Under the pieces are notes generated by a model. The model had not been told where the DNA came from and made no database searches. It worked only from the letters and a program-made list of their open reading frames with translations. This document shows positions 7,880 to 17,496 of a DNA stretch of 64,000 nucleotides, in pieces; the first letter of the stretch is position 1, and the number at the start of each line of letters is the position of its first letter. Made by a program: the position numbers and the translations under genes. This DNA is from CAYFWF01 sp964346815 (GTDB lineage Bacteria; Acidobacteriota; Aminicenantia; Aminicenantales; Aminicenantaceae): NCBI GenBank assembly GCA_964346815.1, contig CAYFWF010000060.1, positions 1 through 64,000 on the forward strand. The letters are read 5' to 3'.

Positions 7880-9097
7880 ATGTTGATACTCAAGATGGCA
7901 TTCCGGAACATCTTCCGTCATAAACGCAGGACAGTCCTCACCGGACTCAGCATGCTGGTGGGATTTGTCCTGGCTGTGATTTTCATCGGTTGGGCAGACG
8001 GCATGTACAACAACATCATCAGGACTTTCACTTCCAACCGGCTGGGCCACATCCAGATCCATCAGAAAGACTATCTCGACCGTCCTTCTCTCTATAAGAC
8101 CATAGACGACATTTCCCAAATAAGTGAAACCCTCGATCAAATCGAAAAAGTTCGATCATGGGCACCTCGAATCTTCTCAGCAGGATTGGCTTCGGTGGGC
8201 GATAAAAGTGCGGGCGTTCAAATCATAGGAATAGACCCTGAAAAGGAAACCAAAACCACCCATTTCGATAGAAAAATCATAGAGGGACGAACCTTCTCAA
8301 AGGATCCCTCACATGAGGCCATTATAGGCAAAGGTTTGGCTGAAATCCTCGAAGCACGAGTCAACGACGAGATCGTCATCATATCTCAGGGGGCAGATGG
8401 ATCCATCGCCAACGACCTCTACGATATCGTGGGGATTTCCTCCAGTGGGGATGATATGAGCGACCGCATGTCCTTCTATCTCCATTTAAAAGATGCCCAG
8501 GAGCTTCTGGTGCTCGACGGACGGGTCCACGAGATCGCAGTGACTGTGGACAGCCTCAATCATGTCAGCGAGGTCAATAAGCTGATCAAAGAAAAAATCG
8601 GGAATCCTGACCTTGCAGTCGAACCTTGGCAGGTCTTCGCAAAATCTTTTTATCAGGCCATGCAGGCCGACAAACAAGGGATGTGGATCATGCTGGTCAT
8701 CATCGTATTCATCGTAGCAGTGGGCGTTTTGAACACGGTTCTCATGTCCGTGCTGGAAAGACGGCGCGAATACGGAGTATTGAAGGCCGTGGGCACGAAG
8801 CCCAGACAAATCATCAAACTTGTCCTGCTGGAAGTGACTATCCTTGCCGCTATCTGCATCATCCTGGGAGTCGGGCTGGGATTCGGAGCCACCTCTTTCC
8901 TTTCCACCCATGGAATCGATTACGGCGAGGGCTTCACTTACGGAGGGATGAAGTTCGATACCATGTATGCAGAGGTCAATACCCGAAGTTTTATTATTCC
9001 AGCCGTGACCGTTCTCATATGTGCGGTTCTGGTCAGCCTCTATCCTTCTATAAAAGCCGCCCAAACTGAACCGGCGAAAACCATGAGATTGCATTAA
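7880..9097 (+). CDS. ABC transporter permease, FtsX/LolE type (cassette A, first)
   Basis: A 405-residue inner-membrane protein of the MacB/FtsX/LolCE class. One membrane helix near the N-terminus (MLVGFVLAVIFIGWADGM) is followed by a large periplasmic domain (about residues 45-260) and three C-terminal helices (about 270-400) with the typical ERRREYGVLKAVGTKPRQI cytoplasmic loop that contacts the ATPase. The architecture is that of mechanotransmitting ABC systems, which use ATP to move or extract molecules at the periplasmic face rather than through a channel. It starts three bases after the LolA-like gene. Its closest functional analogy is LolC/E, which hands lipoproteins to LolA; here the cargo is unknown. 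Confidence 0.9.
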   Translation: MLILKMAFRNIFRHKRRTVLTGLSMLVGFVLAVIFIGWADGMYNNIIRTFTSNRLGHIQIHQKDYLDRPSLYKTIDDISQISETLDQIEKVRSWAPRIFSAGLASVGDKSAGVQIIGIDPEKETKTTHFDRKIIEGRTFSKDPSHEAIIGKGLAEILEARVNDEIVIISQGADGSIANDLYDIVGISSSGDDMSDRMSFYLHLKDAQELLVLDGRVHEIAVTVDSLNHVSEVNKLIKEKIGNPDLAVEPWQVFAKSFYQAMQADKQGMWIMLVIIVFIVAVGVLNTVLMSVLERRREYGVLKAVGTKPRQIIKLVLLEVTILAAICIILGVGLGFGATSFLSTHGIDYGEGFTYGGMKFDTMYAEVNTRSFIIPAVTVLICAVLVSLYPSIKAAQTEPAKTMRLH

Positions 9098-9107
9098 GGA
9101 GTGTTCG

Positions 9108-10334
9108 ATGTGGTTTGAAATGAAGCTAGCTTGGCGGAACATTTTCAGGAATAAGCGCCGGACATTTATCGCCGGGACGGCCATCGGTGTGGGACTGGCT
9201 GCGATGATCTTCACCGACGCTCTGATGATCGGCATGAAAGACAACATGATCAAATCCGCCACAAAATCATTTCTGGGGGAGGGACAAATACATCATGAGG
9301 AATTCCGCTTGACCCAGGAAGTGGAGAAAACGACCAACGACCTGGAATGGGTCACTTCGAATCTCGAGAAAGAAGACATCGTTGAGGAGTTCACTCTCCG
9401 CACAGCCACCTTCGGAATGATCACCTCTCCAGCCAATGTCAGCTCGGTCATGTTCTACGGGATTCGGCCCGAAACGGAAAAAACTCTGTCTCAAATCGAC
9501 GATGTCATCCAAGAGGGAGATTATTTCAAAGGAGATGAGGAACGGGAGATCGTGATCGGAAGCGAGCTCGCAGAGGTTTTGGAAGTCGGGCTCGGTGACC
9601 GGGTTGTGATAACCGTTTCCCAGGCAGAAAGCGGAGATCTCGCCCAGGAGATGTTTCGAATCTCTGGGATTTATCACTTCAACATAAAAGAAATGGATAC
9701 CGGAATGGCTTTTGTACGCCTATCCAAAGCCCAGGACATGCTCGGAATCGGAAAAGACGTCCATGAGATCGCCATAAAATTCAAGGATATTGAATTCGCC
9801 TCCACAGAGAATCATCCGTTCTGGTCAAAATACTCGACGCACAACAACGAGGCCGTGAGCTGGACCACACTCCTTCCTCAGCTCAAAGCAATCCTGGGCT
9901 TATTCTGGATATCCCTGCTGGTTATGGCGGTCATCCTTTTCGGAATAGTCGCCTTCGGCATCATCAACACCCTGTTCATGTCTCTTTACGAACGGCTGTT
10001 CGAATTCGGCGTGATAAGAGCTGTAGGCACCAGGCCAGGCGGAGTCAGGAGGCTCATCGTATTCGAAGCCGGCGCTCTGTCGGTATTGAGCATTGTCCTG
10101 GGTATCTTACTCGGATCGATCATCACTGCAATCTTTGTCAAGGTCGGAATCGACTACCGGGGAATCGAGATAGCTGGAACGACCATACACGAGATGCTTT
10201 ATCCTGTGATCCACATCCAGCAGTACATCATCTATCCGCTTGCGGTATTCGCCTTCACCCTTCTTATCGGATTGTATCCAGCGTTTGTGGCTTCGAAGAT
10301 GCCGATATCCGATGCCTTACGGAAAAGTCTATAG
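9108..10334 (+). CDS. ABC transporter permease, FtsX/LolE type (cassette A, second)
   Basis: A 408-residue paralogue of the preceding permease, with the same plan: N-terminal helix after WRNIFRNKRRTFIAGTAIGV, periplasmic domain about residues 45-265, and three C-terminal helices with FMSLYERLFEFGVIRAVGTR as the coupling loop. Two different permeases next to one ATPase suggest a heterodimer, as in LolCDE. It starts ten bases after the first permease and ends three bases before the ATPase gene. Both permeases keep similar loops contacting the ATPase, so both are likely functional. Confidence 0.9.
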   Translation: MWFEMKLAWRNIFRNKRRTFIAGTAIGVGLAAMIFTDALMIGMKDNMIKSATKSFLGEGQIHHEEFRLTQEVEKTTNDLEWVTSNLEKEDIVEEFTLRTATFGMITSPANVSSVMFYGIRPETEKTLSQIDDVIQEGDYFKGDEEREIVIGSELAEVLEVGLGDRVVITVSQAESGDLAQEMFRISGIYHFNIKEMDTGMAFVRLSKAQDMLGIGKDVHEIAIKFKDIEFASTENHPFWSKYSTHNNEAVSWTTLLPQLKAILGLFWISLLVMAVILFGIVAFGIINTLFMSLYERLFEFGVIRAVGTRPGGVRRLIVFEAGALSVLSIVLGILLGSIITAIFVKVGIDYRGIEIAGTTIHEMLYPVIHIQQYIIYPLAVFAFTLLIGLYPAFVASKMPISDALRKSL

Positions 10335-10337
10335 GAG

Positions 10338-11054
10338 ATGATACAAATGGAAAGCAGAGAGAGAAATATCATCGTAACCGAGAACGTAAAAAAGAATTAT
10401 AAAGATGACGAGGTCGTGGTCAGAGCAGTCAGAGGTATCGACCTAACCATCAAAACAGGAGAATTCACAGCGATCGTCGGCCCATCCGGCTCCGGGAAGA
10501 CCACTTTCCTGAATGTGATATCCGGCCTCGATTCTCCGACCGAGGGAAAGGTCTGGCTCAATGATAAACTGCTGTCAGAGATGAGCAAAAAGGAACTGGC
10601 GGATTTCCGGCGGGATTATGTCGGGTTCATATTCCAGGCATACAACCTTATCCCTGTATTGACCGTCGAGGAAAATATCGAATATATTATGCTCCTTCAG
10701 GGAGTCAGCAAAGAGGAAAGGCACCGACGGGTTATCAAAATCCTCAAGGAGATAGGAATGGAGGGTGCAGAAAAACGCTTTCCCCCCAAGCTCTCGGGGG
10801 GTCAGCAGCAGAGAGTGGCGATTGCCAGAGCGATGGTCTCCCAGCCTGAGCTGATACTGGCTGACGAACCGACGGCCAATCTCGACCAAACCACGGGAGC
10901 GGAGCTTCTGGACATGATGAGGGAGTTGAACAGGAAAACAGGTATGACTTTTCTGTTCTCCACCCATGACCAGATGGTCATGGATAGAGCCGACCGAGTC
11001 ATTACTCTCGAAGACGGCAAAGTTATTCAAGACGACCGGAAAAGCCAGAAGTGA
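10338..11054 (+). CDS. ABC transporter ATPase, LolD/MacB type (cassette A)
   Basis: A 238-residue ATP-binding subunit with Walker A GPSGSGKT (48-55), signature LSGGQQQR (152-159), Walker B LILADE (172-177) and the switch His in FSTHD. Size and sequence match the LolD/MacB/FtsE subfamily that powers FtsX-type permeases. It directly follows the two permeases and its stop overlaps the GTG start of the barrel gene by four bases (GTGA), implying translational coupling. A second in-frame ATG at 10347 is an alternative start. Confidence 0.93.
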   Translation: MIQMESRERNIIVTENVKKNYKDDEVVVRAVRGIDLTIKTGEFTAIVGPSGSGKTTFLNVISGLDSPTEGKVWLNDKLLSEMSKKELADFRRDYVGFIFQAYNLIPVLTVEENIEYIMLLQGVSKEERHRRVIKILKEIGMEGAEKRFPPKLSGGQQQRVAIARAMVSQPELILADEPTANLDQTTGAELLDMMRELNRKTGMTFLFSTHDQMVMDRADRVITLEDGKVIQDDRKSQK

Positions 11055-12331
11055 AAAAAAATATTTTCAGGGAAACAGTCATCCTGATGGGAATTTTTCT
11101 GCTGCTTTTTTCCTCACAGGCACAGCCGGAGGAGCTTTTTACGATCAGCGGGTATTACAAGAACTTTTCCATTCTTTTCATGCAGCCGGCATACAAACTG
11201 CTGGACACAACGGTTGACCATCCGGATCTGGGTGCTCTCCTAAGCCGGGTCAGATTCAAACTGGATAGTCATCCAGCGAATTTCCTCTCCTTCCATTTTG
11301 CCTACGATCTCTCCCCCAAAATTCAAGATCCCGCCTTATTCGATGAAAACTCCTTTTTTGTGCAGATGAGGCCCGCAGAATACCGGTTTGACGATTTTCG
11401 GGACCGGCTCTATCCCCGGCCTGGGGAACCGGTCTCGAGTTTTGGACTCTTCCACAATCTGGACCGGTTTTACATAGCCCTTGAGACCGACTTTGCAGAC
11501 ATCTACGTGGGGAGGCAGCCGATCGCCTGGGGGAGCGCTCGAGTGATCAATCCTACCGATGTCATCGCTCCGTTCGCTTTCAATGAGCTGGACAAGGAGG
11601 AACGGTGGGGTGTGGATGCCATCCGGATGCGGGTTCCACTGGGCATGATGGACGAACTGGATGTAGGATATGTAGCGGGCAGGGATTTCAAAGCCGATAA
11701 CAGCGCATTTTTCATCAGAGGAAAGACCTATAAATTCCAAACAGACATTTCCGCTCTTTTCCTCGCGTTCAGGAAGCATCTGCTCATCGGCTTAGATGTC
11801 GCGAGGGCTATAGGAGGAGCGGGTTTTTGGCTCGAAGCTGCCTATGTGATCCCGGATTTTTTTGGCGAAAAAGAAAATCCCAATGGAGAGAATTACTTCC
11901 GGGCGAGTATCGGATTGGATTACAACCTCAACAGCAGAACCTACGGCTTCATCGAATACCATTTCAATTCAGCCGGAGAGAACCAACCTGAAAAATACAG
12001 CAGTCTCACCATAACGCCTGCCTATCGGGACGGCTCGGTCTACCTATTCGGACAACATTATATGAATATAGGCTCTACCTACCAGCTCTCCCCTCTCATG
12101 CCTTTGACCGGTTTGCTCATCGCAAACCTCAGTGACTGGTCTCTGGTCCTCTCCCCTTCTATCGAATACAACATCTCCCAGAACATCTACTTGGCCGCAG
12201 GTGCTTATCTGGGCCTCGGAGAAAATCCTGAGCGGGTTCTCGGTCCCCTCTCCCCCAATCCTCTTATCTTGAGGTCAGAGTTCGGCTCCTATCCAGATAT
12301 GCTCTTCACCTCTTTCCGTATATATTTCTGA
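11051..12331 (+). CDS. Outer-membrane beta-barrel protein of cassette A
   Basis: A 426-residue exported protein starting GTG inside the end of the ATPase gene. A signal peptide (about residues 1-26) precedes alternating amphipathic strands and the chain ends in RIYF, with the C-terminal Phe expected of an outer-membrane barrel. A conserved patch, IYVGRQPIAWGSARVINPTD followed by about 20 residues and GVDAIRM, recurs in the barrel at 16284-17474 (GKQQISLGTGYVWNPMD ... AVRIDI), so the two are homologues. It resembles alginate-export or DUF1302-like porins in outline. As the last gene of cassette A it is the probable outer-membrane end of the LolA-like/ABC route. Confidence 0.8.
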   Translation: MKKNIFRETVILMGIFLLLFSSQAQPEELFTISGYYKNFSILFMQPAYKLLDTTVDHPDLGALLSRVRFKLDSHPANFLSFHFAYDLSPKIQDPALFDENSFFVQMRPAEYRFDDFRDRLYPRPGEPVSSFGLFHNLDRFYIALETDFADIYVGRQPIAWGSARVINPTDVIAPFAFNELDKEERWGVDAIRMRVPLGMMDELDVGYVAGRDFKADNSAFFIRGKTYKFQTDISALFLAFRKHLLIGLDVARAIGGAGFWLEAAYVIPDFFGEKENPNGENYFRASIGLDYNLNSRTYGFIEYHFNSAGENQPEKYSSLTITPAYRDGSVYLFGQHYMNIGSTYQLSPLMPLTGLLIANLSDWSLVLSPSIEYNISQNIYLAAGAYLGLGENPERVLGPLSPNPLILRSEFGSYPDMLFTSFRIYF

Positions 12332-12375
12332 AGGCATCAACTTTCGACTTAAATATTTTTTCCAATTCGAATAGA

Positions 12376-15129
12376 ATGGAAAAGAAAGGGCTGGCAAGAA
12401 TGGAAGAAAAGCGGCGGCCTCGAGTGAATCTGCAAAAGCATAATCCTCTTCTCAAGACCAAGCTCGCTATCCCACCCCTCCGCAATGATCTGGTCAAACG
12501 GCCCAGATTGATTCAAAAACTCAGCGACGGCGTTAAGGGCAAATTTACCCTCATCTCTGCACCAGCCGGATTTGGAAAAACGACACTCCTCAGCGAGTGG
12601 GTGCATCAGAGCAGACATCCTGTTTCCTGGCTTTCCATAGATAAAACCGACAACGATCCGGTCACTTTTCTTACCTATATCGTAGCCGCTCTTCAGACCA
12701 TAAATGAAAGCATCGGTCAAACCTCCCTTCAGCTTCTCTATTCTCCCCAACTTATGCCCTATGAAACCGTTGTCGTGGCCCTGATCAACAGCCTGACTCC
12801 TTTTCCCAGGGATTTCGTTCTGGTCCTGGATGACTATCATCATATCGAGTCCAAACCCATTCATGACATACTGTTCTTCTTGCTGGAGCACATGCCTCAG
12901 AGGATGCATCTGGTTCTTTCCTCGCGTTCCGATCCACCCCTGACTCTGTCCAGACTTCGCAGTCATCAACATCTGACCGAGATCAGAGCAGCGGACCTCT
13001 GCTTCACTTCCGAAGAAACCTCTCTTTACCTGCAAAAGTATTTGGAAATAAACCTCCCTGATGAGGAGATCGCTTTACTCGAGTCTCGAACAGAGGGATG
13101 GATAACCGGATTACAATTGGCCGCTCTCTCCATGAAAGGACGAAATAACCTTTCAGATTTTATCGCTGATTTTACGGGAGACAACCGGTACATCGTGGAC
13201 TATTTGATGGAAGAAGTCCTCAACCGGCTGCCTGAAAACATACAAACCTTTCTCTTGTCTACCTGTCTCCTTGATCCCTTATCCGGACCTCTCTGCGACT
13301 CAGTAACAGAAGAAAAAAACAGTCAGCAGGTGCTGATCTCGCTGGAGAAGGCAAATCTTTTTATCTTCGCCTTAGATAGCGAACGCAATTGGTTCCGTTA
13401 CCACAGATTATTTGCCGATTCGCTGCGCCAGCGGCTCCTTCAATCATCCGGTGAACAGGTTCCCGAGCTGCACCGGCGTGCCTGTGATTGGTACGAGCAG
13501 AATGGATTCAAAATGGAGGCAGTCGAACACGCGCTGGAGGCTCGTGATTTCGACCGCGCTGCTTATCTTCTCGAAGGGATCGCCGAATCTGTATGGGACC
13601 GCGGCCAGCAGGTCAAATTGGTGGAATGGTTCGATTCGCTTCCCGAAAGAATCCTCTCATCCCGTCCTCTGCTCTGTGTCCTGGATGCTCGTGCATTGAT
13701 TATGAGCGGGAAGCAAGAAACGGCTGTAAAATGCCTGCACGCTGCTGAACAAATCCTGAAATCTCCTTCGAATGAGATCATCGAGTTTCTGCCTGACGGC
13801 TCCCGTTATCAGCATGTATTCGACAGAGAGGAGCTTCGAGGAAAGATTTCTGCAGTTTGGGCCTTGTTATCCATGTATAGAGGGGAAGCCGCTCAAGTGA
13901 TCCATCACTCGAAGGAAGCTCTTGCCATACTTCCAAAACAAGATTTGACATGGCGTGGTGTGGTCACCACCATGTTGGGCATGGCCCACGGATGGGCTGG
14001 AGATGGGGATATGAAAAAGGCTGAGCAGGCATTCTCTGAGGCCATATCCATAAGCCAGAAGGCAGGCAATATCTCATTCTATCTTTTTGCCGGGCTCGCC
14101 CTGGCTGGCATCCAAACCTATCAAGGCCGCATGAGGGAAGCAGAAGAGCTCTGCCAAAAACTCCTGCAAATCGCTGAAGAATCAGGGATGAGTCAAACTG
14201 GAAACGCTGCATCGATCCTTTCAATCCAGGGAGGAATTCTCTGTGAGAAAAATGACTTCGATCAAGGTCTGCCGCTTCTACGAAAAGGCCTTGAAATTGC
14301 CAGATTGAGCCGCGATGTGATTGCTCTTCAAGGGGTACGCTTAAACATGTTGAGGGCATGGATTTTAAAGAAAGAGTTCGCCGAGGCCTTCCGCATCGTG
14401 CGAAAAATCGAAAAAGATGCCAAAGACTTCAACCTCCCTCCCTGGATGATTCATGCTGTGTCTGCACATAAGGCGCAAATATGGCTGGAATCGGGTAAAT
14501 TGAACTCAGCCATTCAGTTGATCGAAGAGCGCGGTCTCAGTCCACAGGACAAAATTGCCAGCAGGGTGGAACCCGAGTACATCATCCTGGCCCGCATCTT
14601 AATCGCTCAGAACAAACCTGAGCAGGCCGACCGGCTTCTTCAAAGACTTTTAATAAATGCACAGGCCGGAAACCGTCTTATAACAGAGATTCAGATACAC
14701 CTGGTAAGGATCCCGGCTCTGCTGGCCCTGGGAAAACACGATGATGCCATGGATGAATTGAAGAAAGCCATAACCTTAGCTGAACCGGGGAGTTTTATCA
14801 ATGTTTTTGTTTCCGAAGGCCGGCCTGTGGAAACACTGCTGGAAAAAATCTTATCCGAAAAGAAGAGCCCATACGTAAAGAAAATCTCGATGGCTTTTAA
14901 ATCGAGGAGAGACTTGAAAAAGGATGCTGTTCTTGCAGATCCCCTGAGCGAAAGGGAACTCGATGTGCTGCAGCTCCTTTCAGCCGGGTTAACCAATAAG
15001 GAGATTGCCGACAGACTCTACATCTCCTTGAACACAGTGAGAACCCACACAAAAAACATCAACAGCAAACTCAATGTCCACAGCCGCGCAAAGGCTGTGG
15101 CTCGTGCTAAAAAGCTGGGCCTTATCTGA
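12376..15129 (+). CDS. MalT-type ATP-dependent LuxR transcriptional activator
   Basis: A 917-residue signal-transduction ATPase of the LuxR/MalT class. Residues about 25-330 form a STAND-type nucleotide-binding domain with Walker A APAGFGKTT (62-70) and Walker B FVLVLDDYHH. The middle (about 400-830) is a helical TPR-like sensor region. The last 65 residues are a LuxR helix-turn-helix (LSERELDVLQLLSAGLTNKE, then YISLNTVRTHTKNI). Such proteins activate genes when an inducer and ATP are bound. It lies between cassette A and cassette B and most likely controls B, which begins 105 bases downstream. ATG at 12400 with an AAAGGG ribosome site is an equally plausible start. Confidence 0.92.
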   Translation: MEKKGLARMEEKRRPRVNLQKHNPLLKTKLAIPPLRNDLVKRPRLIQKLSDGVKGKFTLISAPAGFGKTTLLSEWVHQSRHPVSWLSIDKTDNDPVTFLTYIVAALQTINESIGQTSLQLLYSPQLMPYETVVVALINSLTPFPRDFVLVLDDYHHIESKPIHDILFFLLEHMPQRMHLVLSSRSDPPLTLSRLRSHQHLTEIRAADLCFTSEETSLYLQKYLEINLPDEEIALLESRTEGWITGLQLAALSMKGRNNLSDFIADFTGDNRYIVDYLMEEVLNRLPENIQTFLLSTCLLDPLSGPLCDSVTEEKNSQQVLISLEKANLFIFALDSERNWFRYHRLFADSLRQRLLQSSGEQVPELHRRACDWYEQNGFKMEAVEHALEARDFDRAAYLLEGIAESVWDRGQQVKLVEWFDSLPERILSSRPLLCVLDARALIMSGKQETAVKCLHAAEQILKSPSNEIIEFLPDGSRYQHVFDREELRGKISAVWALLSMYRGEAAQVIHHSKEALAILPKQDLTWRGVVTTMLGMAHGWAGDGDMKKAEQAFSEAISISQKAGNISFYLFAGLALAGIQTYQGRMREAEELCQKLLQIAEESGMSQTGNAASILSIQGGILCEKNDFDQGLPLLRKGLEIARLSRDVIALQGVRLNMLRAWILKKEFAEAFRIVRKIEKDAKDFNLPPWMIHAVSAHKAQIWLESGKLNSAIQLIEERGLSPQDKIASRVEPEYIILARILIAQNKPEQADRLLQRLLINAQAGNRLITEIQIHLVRIPALLALGKHDDAMDELKKAITLAEPGSFINVFVSEGRPVETLLEKILSEKKSPYVKKISMAFKSRRDLKKDAVLADPLSERELDVLQLLSAGLTNKEIADRLYISLNTVRTHTKNINSKLNVHSRAKAVARAKKLGLI

Positions 15130-15172
15130 TTTCTGCCGCACCTCCGCATCCATTGAAAATCACCCCTGTAAA

Positions 15173-15188
15173 TCACATCTTCATGTGA
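15173..15188. promoter_or_regulatory. Short perfect inverted repeat upstream of cassette B
   Basis: TCACAT-CTTC-ATGTGA forms a six-base perfect inverted repeat in the 105-base gap between the MalT-type regulator and cassette B. It could be an operator for the regulator or a weak hairpin; no adjoining promoter is clear. Confidence 0.3.
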
Positions 15189-15234
15189 TGACTTCCTCTG
15201 ATCTTTCGCTTATTTTTTTACAGGAGCGAAGAAA

Positions 15235-16287
15235 ATGAGAGGAACGAAAAAGAATCCCTCTCCCGAAATATACCGGATAAATGTGGAGGGACGACTCGGC
15301 AAATCATGGGCCGACTGGCTCGAGGGGATGGTCATTTCCTACCAGAAAAATCAGACGGTGCTTACAGGCCCTTTGCCCGATCAGGCCGCCCTGTACGGGT
15401 TGCTCCATCGCATCAGGGATTTGAACCTGACACTGGTCTCTGTGAACCGGAAAAAATCCAGGGAAAAAACTGACATAACGGAGAAAATTCAGAACACAGA
15501 GGCAAAAAAACTCGGAGGGAAGAAAATGAAAAATACAATCATCTTGGTATCGACGGTCTTGCTCCTTGCTCCGATATCGTCCAGCCAGGATCTGACGGGT
15601 AAGGACATCATCGAGAAGGCCAATGACCTGTTCAACGCCGAAACCAGCTACGTCAGGTCGAAAATGACCATCATCACCACATCAGGGCAGGAACGGACGT
15701 TCATACAAGAGTCCTGGAGTAAAGACCGAGGAGAAAAAAATCTGGTGAGGTATTTAGAGCCAAGACGCGTCAAGGATCAAGCGGTCTTGATGTTGAACCA
15801 CGCAGACGACATCTGGATGTTTTTTCCGAGAACCCAACGCGTCCGCAAGCTGGCCTCCCACGCCAAAAAACAAAAAATGCAGGGAAGTGATTTTTCTTAT
15901 GAGGACATGGGAAGTGGAGATGCTTTTATCGAGGATTTCACCTCCCGAAGGCTCGAAGATGAACAAAAAAAAGGAAAGGACTGTTATAAACTGGAGCTCA
16001 CCCGCAAACCAGACAGCGACAGTTCCTATTCCAGGTTGATTATGTTGGTCATGAAGGAAAATTTTCTGCCCATCGTTATCGATTATTATGACGAGAACGA
16101 TCCCACCTATCTGCAGAAGACAATGGTTGCCAGCAACTTTCGAGTCATCGATGACATTCCCACTGCCACAAGGGTGGTGATGTTCAACAAAAATGACAAC
16201 ACCCAGACTGAAATGGAACTCCTTGAAGTCAAGTACGATATCGCGCTGACCGACGATTTGTTCACGGAAAGGAGCTTGAAAAAATGA
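15235..16287 (+). CDS. Small cytoplasmic domain joined in frame to a LolA-like carrier (cassette B)
   Basis: One open frame of 350 codons holds two unlike parts. Residues 1-75 (YRINVEGRLGKSWADWLEGM ... LTGPLPDQAALYGLLHRIRD) match a small stand-alone domain that I recall as a separate protein of 70-90 residues in other bacteria, often near regulators. A charged linker follows, then Met98 (base 15526) begins MKNTIILVSTVLLLAPISS, a full signal peptide, and a LolA-like domain homologous to 7094-7876 (FIQESW, LVRYLEPRR, IWMFFPRTQRVRKL, MQGSDFSYEDM). A strong ribosome site GGAGG lies seven bases before 15526, so the carrier is probably made by internal initiation and the two parts are separate proteins whose intervening stop has been lost. 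It overlaps the next gene by four bases. Confidence 0.75.
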   Translation: MRGTKKNPSPEIYRINVEGRLGKSWADWLEGMVISYQKNQTVLTGPLPDQAALYGLLHRIRDLNLTLVSVNRKKSREKTDITEKIQNTEAKKLGGKKMKNTIILVSTVLLLAPISSSQDLTGKDIIEKANDLFNAETSYVRSKMTIITTSGQERTFIQESWSKDRGEKNLVRYLEPRRVKDQAVLMLNHADDIWMFFPRTQRVRKLASHAKKQKMQGSDFSYEDMGSGDAFIEDFTSRRLEDEQKKGKDCYKLELTRKPDSDSSYSRLIMLVMKENFLPIVIDYYDENDPTYLQKTMVASNFRVIDDIPTATRVVMFNKNDNTQTEMELLEVKYDIALTDDLFTERSLKK

Positions 16288-17474
16288 AAAAAGCGATGTG
16301 TCTTCTCGTTCCCCTGCTCACGGTTTTGTGCCCGCTCTGCGCCCAGAAAAAAGTCGAACTTTTTGGATATTTTGAACCGCAAATCATGGCAACGGAAGTT
16401 AAGAACGACCTGTATCAGCTTTTTTCGAATAAATTGAGATTGGATGTGAAATCCGATTTGTCTGACAACATCGCCTTTGCGGCCAATTTCGACTTCATCA
16501 CCTACCACGGTAAAAAGAAGTGGAACGTACTGGATTTTTTGTCTCCGGATATTCTCTCTCAAGTCCCCGAAGGATTGGAATCCTCCTACCTTCTTCCCTT
16601 CTCCGATCGAACCTTCCTGGACAACGCCTATGTCAGGCTGAGCTTCAAAGCTTTCGACCTGACTGCTGGCAAGCAGCAAATTTCACTGGGAACCGGGTAT
16701 GTTTGGAATCCGATGGATATCTTCAACGTCAAGGAACTCGTCGACCCCACCTATGAACAGCCTGGACACAATGCCGTGCGGATCGACATCACCCTGGGGA
16801 ACATCTACACCTTCACGGCCCTCTATTCCCCGGATGACACATGGCAAAATTCGGCCAAACTGATTCAGCTAAAAGGCAGGCTGTTTCACTTCGACTATGC
16901 ACTGATCGCCATCGAAAAGGATTGGAGGTTTCACGACTACAGGCAATTTGACCAGGTGAACATGAATTTTTTAGAAGTGCCTGAGAAACGGCGGCTCCTT
17001 GGAGCCTGCACGGCTGGGGAACTCTTGGGGCTGGGTGTCTGGGCAGAAGGGGCCTACAATTGGATGGAATCATCCAAAGATTTTTATGAACTGGTCATAG
17101 GAACAGATTATACCTTCGATTTTCAAACCTATGTCATGGCGGAATATTATCGAAACACTCTCGGCAAAACCGACTCTCAACACTACACACTCAATGATTG
17201 GGTGCGATTTTTCACCGCCGAACAAAAGTCTATCTCCAGAGATCAAATTTACATTTTCATCCAGCATCCGATTGCAGACCTTATAGACCTGGGACTCCAG
17301 AGCGTGTACTGCATTTCCGATAACAGCCTGGCTTTCATTCCCACTCTCAATTACAGCTTTTCGGAAAATGTAGATATCGCAGCCTATCTGAATCTCAACT
17401 TTGGAGAGGAAGGAAAAGTCTTCGCCAAAACCATGGGAAACGGGGCGATGCTCCGCGCCCGTGTCTATTTCTAA
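16284..17474 (+). CDS. Outer-membrane beta-barrel protein of cassette B
   Basis: A 396-residue protein with a signal peptide (MKKAMCLLVPLLTVLCPLCA) and barrel-type strands ending in ARVYF. The segment LTAGKQQISLGTGYVWNPMD, then AVRIDITLG, corresponds to the patch in the cassette A barrel, indicating common descent. The ATG overlaps the stop of the LolA-like gene (ATGA), so translation is coupled. The MMPL pump gene begins 22 bases after its stop. By analogy with cassette A it is the outer-membrane partner of the LolA-like carrier and pump. Confidence 0.8.
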   Translation: MKKAMCLLVPLLTVLCPLCAQKKVELFGYFEPQIMATEVKNDLYQLFSNKLRLDVKSDLSDNIAFAANFDFITYHGKKKWNVLDFLSPDILSQVPEGLESSYLLPFSDRTFLDNAYVRLSFKAFDLTAGKQQISLGTGYVWNPMDIFNVKELVDPTYEQPGHNAVRIDITLGNIYTFTALYSPDDTWQNSAKLIQLKGRLFHFDYALIAIEKDWRFHDYRQFDQVNMNFLEVPEKRRLLGACTAGELLGLGVWAEGAYNWMESSKDFYELVIGTDYTFDFQTYVMAEYYRNTLGKTDSQHYTLNDWVRFFTAEQKSISRDQIYIFIQHPIADLIDLGLQSVYCISDNSLAFIPTLNYSFSENVDIAAYLNLNFGEEGKVFAKTMGNGAMLRARVYF

Positions 17475-17496
17475 GAGAGAGAAAAGGAGAAAGAAG

